64,000 nucleotides of DNA. Source: Ziziphus jujuba (lineage: Eukaryota; Streptophyta; Magnoliopsida; Rosales; Rhamnaceae). The position numbers and the translations under genes are program-made. Every line of letters starts with the position of its first letter. The first letter of the stretch is position 1. This document shows positions 51,601 to 62,889 of the stretch, piece after piece. Location: contig NC_083383.1 of the NCBI RefSeq assembly GCF_031755915.1, forward strand, positions 16,295,001-16,359,000, written 5' to 3'. The notes under the pieces were generated by a model that saw only the letters and a list, made by a program, of their open reading frames with translations, was not told the origin of the DNA and made no database searches.

Positions 51601-52683
51601 AGCAATGGAGTCTTGTACGTGGGAACGAAGATGAAGAAGAAGAAGAAGATGATGAAAAGAAAGGTGGTATCTGGAGGCCGATCTTGGCCGTCAGATTGGA
51701 TACTACGGTGCGTTGGATGTGAAAGATAGTTATGGAGCGTGGGCCATATTTCATAAAGCAAAATGATGTGTCCTTTTTTTGTTTAGAGCCTTTAGAAAGC
51801 CTCCACGTAGGCCTTTTTGTGTTCAAACTTGTGACTTTTTTTTATTTTTTTAATCTCCTACAGTTGCCAACCATTGTCCGGTTCCTTCACTCTTGTAGAT
51901 TGCAGAGAACTGCTCAAGAGAAAAAAAAAAAAAAAAAAAAAACATTAAGGGTACGCTTTGTACGTAAAATAGACCTAGAAATAAAATAATTATTCTACGT
52001 AAATATTTCATTATATCTTTTAAGATTTGAGGTAGATATAAACATATTTTTTAAATTTTTAATAAATTATTTATATTAAATTATATTTATATTTTCAATA
52101 AAATTAAATTACTTTTAAATGTCTTTTTTTTTCTAATAAAAAATAATTCTTTTGATAAAATTAATTTGAAAAGGTGAAAATTTTGTCAATCATTATTTTT
52201 AATTAATTTTATTTAAACTGTATGACAGTTTTTCAGTTTAAGAAAAAATAAAAAAACTATATGATGGTTTTAATCATTTAAGCTTTTTTTTTTTTTTTAA
52301 ACTAAGTGATAATTTCTTAAGAATGTTTAACTAAAAGTATTATAATTATTAAATATATTTAACTAAATATATTAAAAATTTTCAAATATATTTAACTAAA
52401 GGTATTTGTCAAATATATAACTTACTTATAAGAACTTATGTAATTATCATATAATTTAAATAAAATTTAATTAAAAATAAAGAAAAAAATTTTAAAGTCT
52501 TCAAATTAATAATTAAAAAAAAGAAAGAAATTTAAAAATAATTTAACTTTAGAAAGGTATAAATGTAAATTTAGACTGGTTAAGGGAGTATAAATGATTT
52601 TTTCAAAACCTCAGGAATATTTTTGTATTTAACCAAATCCAAGAAGATGTAAATAAAATATTTCTTAAGATTAATCGTTGTTA

Positions 52684-53060
52684 TGTTTCATACATTTTGA
52701 AGTTCAGGAATATCAATTTTATAAAAATACTTATTTTCTCATTTAAAAAAAATAACTATTCCTTTCAAAAAGTTCATATTCGAATAAATATTTTTATCAT
52801 ATTTAAAAAATATACAAATCAAAATTGATTATCCTAAACTAAAAATATATAAATAATTATAAAATTTAATTTTTAATTAATTGTTATCAAAGTTGATATT
52901 TTTGAAAAGATAAAAAATCTTTATGAAGATTAAATATCGAACGTAATTAAAATAATAACAAACATATTAATAGAAATATTTATTCTTTTTTCTTTTGTTT
53001 GTTCCTATGCATAAGTATACTTTTTTTTTTTTTCAGAAATAATTATTTTATATACCAAAC
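52684..53060 (-). mobile_element. MITE-like element, copy 2 (inverted)
   Basis: Read on the minus strand, it aligns along its length with 39433-39809: GGTATATAAAATAATTATTT start, a TCTATTAATATGTTTG block, CAAAAATATCAACTTTGATA, TTTTAAATATGATAAAAATA, and a GAAAGGAATAGTTATTTT block before the end. Divergence is moderate. Two diverged copies 13 kb apart show that this is a dispersed family. Confidence 0.6.
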
Positions 53061-55782
53061 ATAATATAATAATAATAATAATAAATATTTGGTATAAAAG
53101 AATTATAAGAGAAATTGTCATTTTATGATCATTTAGACTTACATGTTAAATAACAGTTTTAATGTTTATCATCAAAAAATTCATTTTTGAGGCTTTAATA
53201 AAATAATAATAATAATAATAATAATATAATTAAATACTTTAATTAAGCTTAACACACAAACTGGTAATTATTACTTATGGTAACAAATAACAAAATTATT
53301 TTATAATTTGAAAGGTAAATATTAGTTCAAATCTAATCAATCTCTTTGGTTTTAATTATGTGTTTTTAAATCTTTTTTTTTTTTTAATCTATCTTTTACA
53401 TTTGAATATTATTATTTGTTATCCTTACAATGATAGCTAATAAAATCAAATGTCCTAGAAGTTATCTTGATAATTCCAAAAAAAAATTATACAGTTTTAT
53501 TCTTTATATACTATAATTTAAAATATACAAAAGATTATAAAATTATTTTATATACTATTTTTAATACCTAAAAGATTCATAATTTATACAGTTTCAAAGC
53601 CAAGCCAAAATCATGTCTTTTTTTTCACAAATTAAGCACTACAATTAGAAACAAAACCAAATAAATTGAAAGCTAAACTAGAGACTTACTTCATCTAGCC
53701 GAAACCTACACTCTAGCATCCCCTTTGGCAACTTTTTAGTCCTATACTTCTTCATGTTTTTTGTTTTTTAGTAATATATATTTTTTAAAGTGTTTGGTTG
53801 TAAATTTTTATATAACTTTGAAAATATTTGGTCGTGAACTTATAAGCATTTTTAAAGTTATTCATTTATATACTTTCATATATATGTTTCGTTTTATAAG
53901 AATATATACTTTTTGGATTGTTTGTTTTGGTTGTGCCCTTAATATCTTTGAACATTCACAATTGTATACTCTTGAATAGTTTCAAATTTATTCAATGTTG
54001 CCAAACATTTTCTAATGATTTTTTATATTGTTTAGTCCTAAACTTTTGTACAATTTTAAAGATATTTAATTATATATTTCTAAATATTTTCAAATATATT
54101 TGGACCTAATTAACCAAACTAAACATTCTTTACTAATGTGGGATTCACAATATAGTTTCAGACATGTCAATAAACAAAATACAACAAATTTTTTTTTTCT
54201 TTTTATCTTTTGTGGTTGGTATAATCGTTTTCAACCCTAGTTTTTAGTGAAGTTTGAGTTAGATGTAAAGAAATATATTTTGCGTACATTTTGAGAGAAA
54301 GAATAAGACCGTATAAAAAAGTTATTCAAATAAATTTAAATAAAAATGTCCTTAATAATAAATTCAACGGATGTAAAAATATAAATTTATAATAAAATTA
54401 TATAAAGTTTGTTTGATTGTGAAATTATAACTAATGTATAAATTATTAATTGGCTGTATTTTTTTTATAATATTAAATATTTAATATGGAATAATAAACA
54501 GTTTAATAGTAGTTAATTAAATTATCACGTATTCTATTAAAAAAAAGAAATTATCATAGTCCAACTGGTACTCAATCAGTAATGTGATAAAATAATATTT
54601 TTTCTTACATTTTTATAATTTCTTAACTCCAACATCAATTTCTACAATTCGTATCCCTACGCAAATTGGTTGAACTAAAAAGCCCATATTGGTTTGTGTT
54701 AGATTTGATGGGACTTTAAAACGTTTTGGAACAGCAATCATTAGCATGGTTTATTCTTTAATTTTTTTCAATATAATTGTAGATAATTTGTCTAATACAA
54801 ATATTTATTATTTAACCTATTACTAGAGTTTGTTAAATATCCAACTAACTCCAAAGTTAAGTTAAGGGAGGAAAAAAAATAATAATCACCAAATAAAATG
54901 CAATTCCAAATTGTGTTGACATTTTTTTTTTTTTGGGGGGTAAAATTCTTTTTAAATTTTTTTAGGTATTTGAGATGTATAACAAATTAACGAGTACCAA
55001 TAAACATTTAAAGTAAGTAAATTATACATATTTAATTAAAAATAAAAATAAAAACTAAAAATTAACTATGCTTTAATTTTTTGGAAAAGAAAAATATGGT
55101 TTATGAGGAATCAATTTAACAGTAGTGATCTGTGACTTCTCATGAACAAAATCCCTAAAAAAACGCTTTTATGCTTTTTTGTCAAGCATTTAGGAAATGG
55201 TTTTTATCTTTTTAAAAATGAATTTAAGACGTTTTATTTATTTTTCTAATAATGAATTTTTTTTTTTTGGGAAGTATTCTAATAATGAACTTACCGTTAC
55301 TTTTAATACATATATTTTTAATTATATTTTAAATCTTACATTTTCATATTATTTAACAAATGCTAAGAAAGAAAATTGATTCTTTTAAAATTAATTTTCA
55401 GAAAATTAATTTCAAAAAACAATGTCTTTAAAAAATTTACTGCGGACAAACAATGTCTAAGAGTAAACTTTAAAAAGTGCATGAAGGATTATCTATAATT
55501 TTATGCTAATATGATTGTACTTTATGGTTGAAGATATTTAAAATTCCAAATCAACTACGATTTTTCTTTTTTTGAAAAAAAAAAAAAGCTATGATTTTTT
55601 TTTTTTTTGTTTTGAAACAAGACACTATGATTCTTTTTTTTTCATTTGAAATAAATCAACAACATAATTAAAAGCTCGAACCAGTAACATCAAATCAAAC
55701 CAAAATGATTTAGAAAAAACTTATCATCTATAGAAAATAATGTTATGTACGAAGTAAAATATAATTAAGACAGATTAGATAG

Positions 55783-55813
<31 letters not shown>

Positions 55814-56116
55814 TATACAGCTTAGATTTTTAGGAAAACTGAAAATGTCGAAAGTCACTTTCATTGTCGCCGTTGATTAATGGGTTTGTAATATTATTAT
55901 TGTATTAAAATATTTATTGGTTTTCCATTTTTTTTTCCAATTTCATAATAATCTAAATAATAATTATTAATAAATATTTTTTTTCTTTTCTTTTCCTTTT
56001 CTTTCCTCCTTAAAATTATCGTTTCTTTTTCTTTCCCTTTAATACAAAGTATGTGCTTTAGAAAAATTAAAAAAAAAAAAAAAGTCAACATTTCGTCTAT
56101 GGCTCGCGAGTAGTAT

Positions 56117-56142
56117 GATAATAATAATAATAATAATAATAA

Positions 56143-56173
<31 letters not shown>

Positions 56174-56181
56174 AAGAAGAG
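56117..56181. repeat. Compound (ATA)n-(AGA)n microsatellite
   Basis: About ten ATA/AAT triplets pass directly into about twelve AAG triplets. The change of motif occurs without interruption, consistent with a point mutation (T to G) that was then propagated by slippage. Confidence 0.9.
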
Positions 56182-56793
56182 ATTTTGGCACCATACTCGA
56201 GTAGTTTCAATATTTATACTATTAATCGTCTTTAATATTGTGTTAGAACCAATACTTTTTAAAATTTGTAAACAACAGCAGCATCAGTCCAAAATTTTTA
56301 CATAATAATTTTTTAACTGTTATATTATATTAAGGAGAAAAAAATTTGATTCTTATTATATTCTATTTAAGAAAGAGAAATCTCTTTATTATATACATTT
56401 TAACAGTTAAAAGGATTGAAAATTTTAAACTTATACTATGCAGAAACTTCAAAAGGTGTTGATATTTATTCAATATATATTTTTTAGGATAAAGATCTTT
56501 TGCTTGTTTTTAAATATTAGTTACCTTTTTTTTAGTATTTTAAAACTATAAAAACAGAGACTAATTCATTAATTTTTTTCTATTTTTATCCGATAAAGTT
56601 CAAGATTATATTTTTATAATGTTATTAAATCATAAAATATTAATTTTTAACCTTTTTTTTTTGTCTTTAACTATTTAAATTAAGATAAAAACTGCTTAGA
56701 ATTGATAAATTTAAAAAATTAAAAAGAATTAAATAATGTTTTTTAAAAGCATAAAATCTAAATAAAATAATTAATAAATTGAAAGTTTGTAAA

Positions 56794-57412
56794 CAGCTGT
56801 GGATCCACAAAATTCGGTCAAAGGGGCACATTTAAAAACAATTTTTTTCTAAGAAGTTAAACTATAATTATTGATAATAAAATCAAAAATTATTTATTCA
56901 TAAACAATTACGTAATTAGTAATTTATACTTTCTATTCAACTATTATTGTGTAATAATATGAAATAAAGAAATAGTTATAATGGAAATAATATTTAAAAA
57001 GATAAATATTTTACATGCAATAATCTCGAAAACTATATAGATTTTGGTTTTTTTTTTTCTTTTTTGTTGTATAAAAAACTAGTTTGAATGGTCAAAGATA
57101 TTCATAAAAAAATGATTAAAGATATTTTTTCTCAAAGAAAGAAATTTGGAAACTTATAGGTAAATTCTAAAAGCATTTTTGCAATGATGAATAGAGTATT
57201 TAAAGATGGATTAGACAAATTTATTAAAAAAATGAAAACTAATTCAAACAAGGAATATGTGAATAATAGATAGAATACAATAAATTAAGGGCAGAACATG
57301 CCTAAAATTTGAGTGATAATCAACTAGTTATATTAAAAAAAAATAAAAATGTTTAAAAATAAATAAATAAAGGGAGGCCTTGCCCCTTGGGCCTTAGGTA
57401 AATCAGCCCCTG
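56794..57412. mobile_element. Non-autonomous hAT-type element with 8-bp target duplication
   Basis: The left end begins CAGCTGTGGATCCAC. The right end, read on the opposite strand, begins CAGGGGCTGATTTAC, and both resemble the CAGGGGCGGATCC-type termini of plant hAT elements. Subterminal CAAAGGGGC (left) and CCAAGGGGCAAGGCC (right, opposite strand) also match. The flanking 8-mers are TTTGTAAA (56786-56793) and GTTGTAAA (57413-57420), 7 of 8 identical, the 8-bp duplication expected for hAT. The 619-bp interior is AT-rich with no transposase frame, so it would need a transposase supplied elsewhere. Confidence 0.75.
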
Positions 57413-57420
57413 GTTGTAAA

Positions 57421-59819
57421 TTAAATTTGCCATCCTCATAATAAAAGATGATGAGCATCACCAGCTGTAGAAAGCCACAAACAGTACAAGCTCCTTTACC
57501 TATCCACATCCACCCATTAAATTAGGGTTGTACAGAGGTTGGATTGGTCAATTTTTGTCAAAATTCCAACCCAACCTAATAGTATGGGTTTACAAAAATC
57601 AACCCGACCAAATTTATACTAAATCCAAACTAACCTAACCCTAATAATATCGGATAGGAATTGGTCAAATATTTGAAAATAATTTCAAACTACAAAAGTT
57701 GCACTCTTTTTTTGTTTGGCTTTTGTAAAAGGCCCAACGATCAAGACCATTATTCGTCAAAGTGTGAGGAGGATTGTGCTTGTATAGAGGAGAAAAGAAA
57801 CAGACTTCTTCATTTTCTACCAACGAGGGACAGCTGTAGATTTCACTTTTTCTATTTTAAAAACCACATATGCACACATTGAATAAAATACTAGCTCAAT
57901 ATTACCAATAGCGTGCACATTCCAACGGTCAACTTCCTCTTCATTATGCCCAGGTCACGATTTCTATCCTTGATAACTACAAGAATAATTAATTTTTGGT
58001 TAATATACTTCGCAGATTGGTTCATGCATTCATAGGTTTCAATAAGCCTAACCCGCTGGGCGAATCGAAGAGGTCGGGTTTGGAAAAGAAGAACCCACTA
58101 GCTGATCCTTAGAATTTGAGCCTGCCCAGACGATTCAATTTGGGTCGAGTACGTGGTGTTAGTTGGGTCCTCGATTTTTTAAACAAACCTACATCAAATC
58201 ACTCCAATAAACCTTAGCCATTACTCGGTTGCTTTTTCAACTTGAGACCCATAATAATCGAGAAAAAAAAAAAAAAAAAAAAAAAACTAGGAACCAACTT
58301 TCTGGACTGAGTTCTACTAGTCTGTCATGTGGGAGAATTTGGCCTTGCCCATCCAAACTAAGCCTCAACATGGATACCCTTTCAATTAACATAATTTTTA
58401 CTCTACCCAATATTTTCCATTTGCCCCCATTTTTTAAAAAAAAATTAGGAAATAAAAAACCTTTTTTATTAAAATATTTTTAATCATTTTACAAATCATG
58501 TTTCCATTTCAGATGGGCATGTCATTTTTCTCTCTTCTCCATTCCCCTGGTCTCTCAAAAACTCCAATCTTAAACTTGTCATTGTAAATTTTGACCATTT
58601 TTCATCACCAAAATAAAGCAATTGTCGAAAAATTCTGACCGTTTTCCATAGCCAAAATAGAGCAATTACCAAGAGTTTTCATCTATCACCATCTTTTATC
58701 CCCAAAATCTTCTCTCATGTAACTCCTTAACTCTGGTGGTTCTCTCACAAACTTACTATTCTCATTCAATCAAATAGAAAAATTCGTTTTTGAAAAGAAA
58801 GAAAAAGAAATGTTTTCTTTTTTGATGGACTGTTCCTCACTCTTTCTCATTCAATCAAATTTTCTTGAAAAATTTCTTTAAACTTCAAAATAAAATTGAT
58901 GTGCAATTAATTTAATCTCTGTTTTCTTTGTTAAATGAAATTTTTGTCCTTGTTCTTCACATTCTCTTCAGATAATAGTTACATAAACACAAAGATTGTG
59001 AACATTATCCTTTGATATCCGTAGTATTTTAAATAAATTATTGTGAAACATTGTATATTTCTAATATCTTAGATACCATATAAACACTAATATTCTTGTC
59101 TGTGATGAATTGTGTAAAATTTTCGGTACAATGGACTTGTATTGTTTTAGTTTGATAATCGTTTTTTTCCCCTTGCATTTTATTTATTTTTTAGCATTCA
59201 CAGTAGTTGATTCTTGAGTTTATTTTTTTGATGCATAAATTAAGCAGTAGCACATCCATTTTTATTGCCTTGCATAATGTTACTGGTCTCTAGTACTGTC
59301 TTTCACATATGATTGCCAGTTCATATATACAATTTGTTTTAGGTAGGATGCAGTTGACACAATGCATTTTATTGAAAACCATGATAACTTTGTTATTTCA
59401 TTCATAATAATTTATCTAGCCTTCACCTTGATAATAGTACTTTTTTGCCTTAGCTTGCTGACTAAGTGAATTGTGTAAGGAGAAATACTAAGGTGAAGAT
59501 TGTTCATTTGCATTTTGTTATTTAAAATTGTTTTTCTTTGTATGAAGGAATTGTCATTTCACTTAGCAACTCTTTTTCTATAATTTTATCTGGTTGTCTA
59601 ATTTTATAGTTAATTGTGTTGTATTCATGCTTAGTTTTGTATCTATCTGGCTTTATGATTTTTTAGTTAATTGTCAAGTATTCATGCTTAATTTATATGC
59701 TTGCTGGTAGTCTGGTATCATTTAAATTTTTAATGAGTACTTAAAGTATTGGCGGTTCTTATTCAAAGAAGGTAAAACAAATAGTTGGCTAACAAAGACA
59801 TTTTGGTTTAATTTCTTGG
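57421..59819. other. Intergenic region with MITE-like and tandem remnants
   Basis: No supportable gene. At 57525-57660 there is a self-complementary segment with repeated CCAACCC/GGGTT and CCTAACCCTAATAAT-like sequence, resembling ends of plant elements rather than telomere DNA. An A run is at 58262-58286. Around 58585-58670 two imperfect copies of about 45 bp share TTTTGACC..TTTTC(A/C)AT..CCAAAATA(A/G)AGCAATT. Otherwise T-rich and featureless. Confidence 0.45.
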
Positions 59820-59888
59820 TCGTGATGATGGATAAAGAATGGATGCATTTATCCATGTTAGTTTTCTTTTTTCTTTTTTGATTTTCTT

Positions 59889-59921
<33 letters not shown>

Positions 59922-60645
59922 ACGGATAAAGAATGGGTACAAATTATGCAAATGTGTACTGATGTTTTGATTGTGTAAAATGGGTTAGGAGAACAAGCAT
60001 GAATATGTGGTGATGTTGTGATAATAAAGCTGCCGAGCTTAAAGATAGGTATGATAAGGCATCGGAGAGTGAAAATATTGAAGATGGAGACTGAAGTTTG
60101 AAGATTACTAGCAGAGAATGTGAAGTTAAGTACTATTGATTTTAGCTCTAAATTTGATTTCCAATACTAGTATTAATCATTGCTAGTATTTTGAACAATT
60201 AATTGACTACAATTATTAGCTTATAGAAGTGCTTTGCTTATAATATAATTTCTTGTAAATTAGTTTGTGAGTTTTTTGCTTTGAATTTGAAGTATAGATT
60301 TTGTAGTTGGGAAGTAACTCCTTTACTTAGATCATATTTTTGGAATCAATGGCAGATAAATTTTGACATTTGTGCTTTGGGTCTTTAACAAAATGCCCAA
60401 TTATGTTAAAAGAATATACAAAATTTTTCTTATGTTGTTAAAGAATGCATTATTCGGATATTTAACAATAAATTTATTGTGTTGTTAAATGTTTTGACAA
60501 CATGCATTGTGTGCTGTTAAAAGTAGTACATTTAACCACATGTTGGTAGACAACATACTGAAGCATATTGTTAAATCCTATTGACAACATGCAAGACAAG
60601 TTGTTGATTTAGACACTTTTTTATTATTATTATTTTTATTTTGTT
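59820..60645 (+). mobile_element. Possible decayed CACTA (En/Spm-like) remnant
   Basis: At 59828 a frame starts MDKEWM, similar to the MD(K/R)SWM start of many plant CACTA-associated ORFs; the GGATAAAGAATGG segment repeats at 59924. A short frame around 60000-60110 reads AAELKDRYDKASESENIEDG. From 60386 to 60640, GTTGTTAAA/TTTAACAA and GACAACATGC motifs recur on both strands, the pattern of subterminal repeats in such elements. I did not find CACTA termini or a target duplication, so the class is tentative. Confidence 0.25.
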
Positions 60646-60929
60646 GATCCTAGATATTTTTTGAAAATTATAAAAGTGATTGTAGGGTGTTTGCTTTAAA
60701 ATATGTAGATTACAAAAACAGTGGTAAAGCTATTTTATTCGAGTAGAATGATATGGAGTGTTTTAGGAAGAAATATGCCATGGAGTTGTATTTTAATAAT
60801 TTTTCACTTTAGATACTATTTTTCCATTTTTGCCATCCAAATACATTGATATAAGGTTTATATTATGATATGAGAGGTTCTTTTTTGCAATGCAAAAAAC
60901 ACTTTATACAGTTTTATAAAAATTTAAAT

Positions 60930-61380
60930 TACTTAAATGTCCTCATTCAATTTCTCCATTTTTTTACAATTGATTTTTAGTATCTTTTTTCTTCTTCTCT
61001 CAAACGATAAGCCACCCAGAGAGATATCAATGTCAGAAGAACACCATGAGCCATGAAGTTTTCTGATCATTTCACAGCAAACATTCAGTGGTAATCGCCA
61101 AGCCCACCCAACCAAACCTCTGTCTTTCTCTTTATTATTGGCAACCCTCCTCGTTCCCTTCGCTGCTTCTTTGCCTCTTCTTCTTCTCCCAACCCATTGC
61201 GGCAACCCGTTTTCTTCATAAGTGGTCCAGAAGACCAATATCCTCATTCAAGTTTTCAATTCCACGTCACCATAAAACAGTTTCCATTCGGCTCATGTTA
61301 GAAGCCTCCTCCATTCCAAGTGCGTCAAGGGTGGGGCTCCAAAGGAGCAGTCTCTGAGCATCTAATTCACAAGGCCTAGT
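60930..61380. other. Less AT-rich island between transposon sequences
   Basis: About 450 bases with near-balanced composition in an AT-rich region. The plus strand has an 89-codon frame (61088-61357) starting MVIAKPTQPN, with a hydrophobic stretch (SLLLCLFFFSQPIAATRF), and the minus strand an overlapping 104-codon frame. Neither is recognised. The composition suggests a fragment of a real gene, possibly captured by a transposon, or the first exon of an unrecognised gene. It is flanked by a 34-bp direct repeat (60840-60873 and 61630-61663). Confidence 0.3.
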
Positions 61381-61699
61381 TCACCCAGCAGCTTGGGCTC
61401 AATACTCAAGTCTTTACATAAAAAAAATAATAATAATAAAATAAAATAAAATTATAACAGATAGAAACTTTTGATTTTTAAAAACTAAGAATAAAAAAAT
61501 ATTTAATAGGGATTAGGGATATTATAGGAATATAAATTTTTAGGGACCGTATAGAAATAATTTTACATTGCAACTAGAATTTCTCTACTAGAATTTCTCT
61601 TATGATATAGTGTTTGGTTATGGAGGCCAAATATATTGATGTAAGGTTCATATTATGATATAGGGTTTGATTATTGAGGCCAAAATTACATTTGCAAGA

Positions 61700-62640
61700 T
61701 CTATTTATTTAATAATTTATAATTTGTACTAATATTTTTAATCACAACTAATGGAATGAATCGAAAGAAAAGGAAATGAAAAAAAAAATATATATATATA
61801 TATATATTAACCCATTAATAAAAAAAAAAAAATTATGCGATCAAAATTACCAATGTCTTATCAATAATCACGATAGCATCTGTTGATAATTTTTTTAGAG
61901 ATAAACATACTAGCTGAAAAATTACCAATAAAACTTATTGATATTCTCGATATACCTTTTGGTAATTTTTTTGTGGTATCTTTTTTTTTTATTATTATAC
62001 TTCATGTGATATTACAATTATTTTTATATTATGTATGACATCATAGAATTTTTATTTATATATTTAATCAATACAACTTAAGAAATGAATAAAAACAAAA
62101 GGAAAAAAAAAATAACCCATTAACAAAAAAAAAATAAAAAAATGTGTAATTGAAATTATCAACGCTTTGTCATTAATCACGATAGTTTTAATTAATAATT
62201 TTTTCAAAAAGTAACATACTTGATAAAAATATTATCGATGGCATGTATTGGTATTCTTGATACATAGCTCGGTAATTTCTTTATGGTACTCTTTTTTTTT
62301 TTTTTTTTTCTAGTAATACTTCATGTGGTATTATAATTATTTTTATATTACGTATGACATTATAGAAGTTGTATAGATACATTTGATCAAAACTTTAGGA
62401 ATGAATAAAAACAAAATAAAAAAAATTGACGATGGCACATATTGGTATTCTTGATAGTCCTTTCGGTAAATTTATTGTGGTACATTTAGTTTTTTTTTTT
62501 AAATAGTACTGCATCTAAGATTATAATTAATTTTATATAATATATGACATTATAGAATTTGTACTGATACATTAAAACAATGCAACTTAAGGAATAAGTA
62601 ACAAGAAAAGGAAATTAAACTAAAGAAAATTGTGATTGGT
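61700..62640. repeat. Tandem 0.3-kb repeats next to the MULE
   Basis: Three to four related units. GGAATGAAT.(A)AAAA.AAAA(G)GAAA marks about 61752, 62083, 62398 and a weaker copy at 62593. AACCCATTAA(T/C)AAAA occurs at 61809 and 62115. CTTCATGTG(A/G)TATTA.AATTATTTTTATATTA recurs at about 62000 and 62310, followed each time by TATGACAT(C/T)ATAGAA. The third unit lacks the middle part. Each also has a TATTGnTATTC..GATA..GGTAA(T/A)TT block. The array lies beside the C-terminal end of the transposase relic and is probably that element's subterminal region. Confidence 0.65.
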
Positions 62641-62889
62641 AATTTTTCCAGCGTTTATTAAGACAGCATAAACAAAATACAAAGTATACATTCAGTAGCT
62701 ATTAATAACATGTAAAGAATATTGCTTAATTTTTACATAGCATAAACAAAATACACATCCAGCTTAAGATATAAGAGATAAGTTGCACTCCAACTATTAA
62801 TATAATATAAACAAATTTACAATCTAGCTGTAGAGTGTAGCTTACTGATGGTAGACAAACTTCCTCCTTCAGTACTACGACCTGAATGG

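Larger units (their letters stand above)
51601..56793. other. AT-rich intergenic region
   Basis: No supportable gene. It contains an A run at 51920-51942, (AAT)n tracts near 53070 and 53205, the inverted MITE copy at 52684-53060, T runs near 54920, 55260 and 55600, (TTA)n at 55785-55812, and the compound trinucleotide tract at 56117-56181. Open frames are short and hydrophobic, as expected from AT-rich sequence. Confidence 0.6.

Noticed and set aside
57600..57660. Telomere-like CCTAACCCTAATAAT sequence
   Set aside because: Only about two CCCTAA-like units within a self-complementary repeat containing CCAACCC; not an interstitial telomere array.
57661..57882. 73-codon frame with several Cys residues (KCEEDCACIEEK)
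   Set aside because: Not a pattern I recognise as a cysteine-rich peptide family; no signal peptide and no supporting context.
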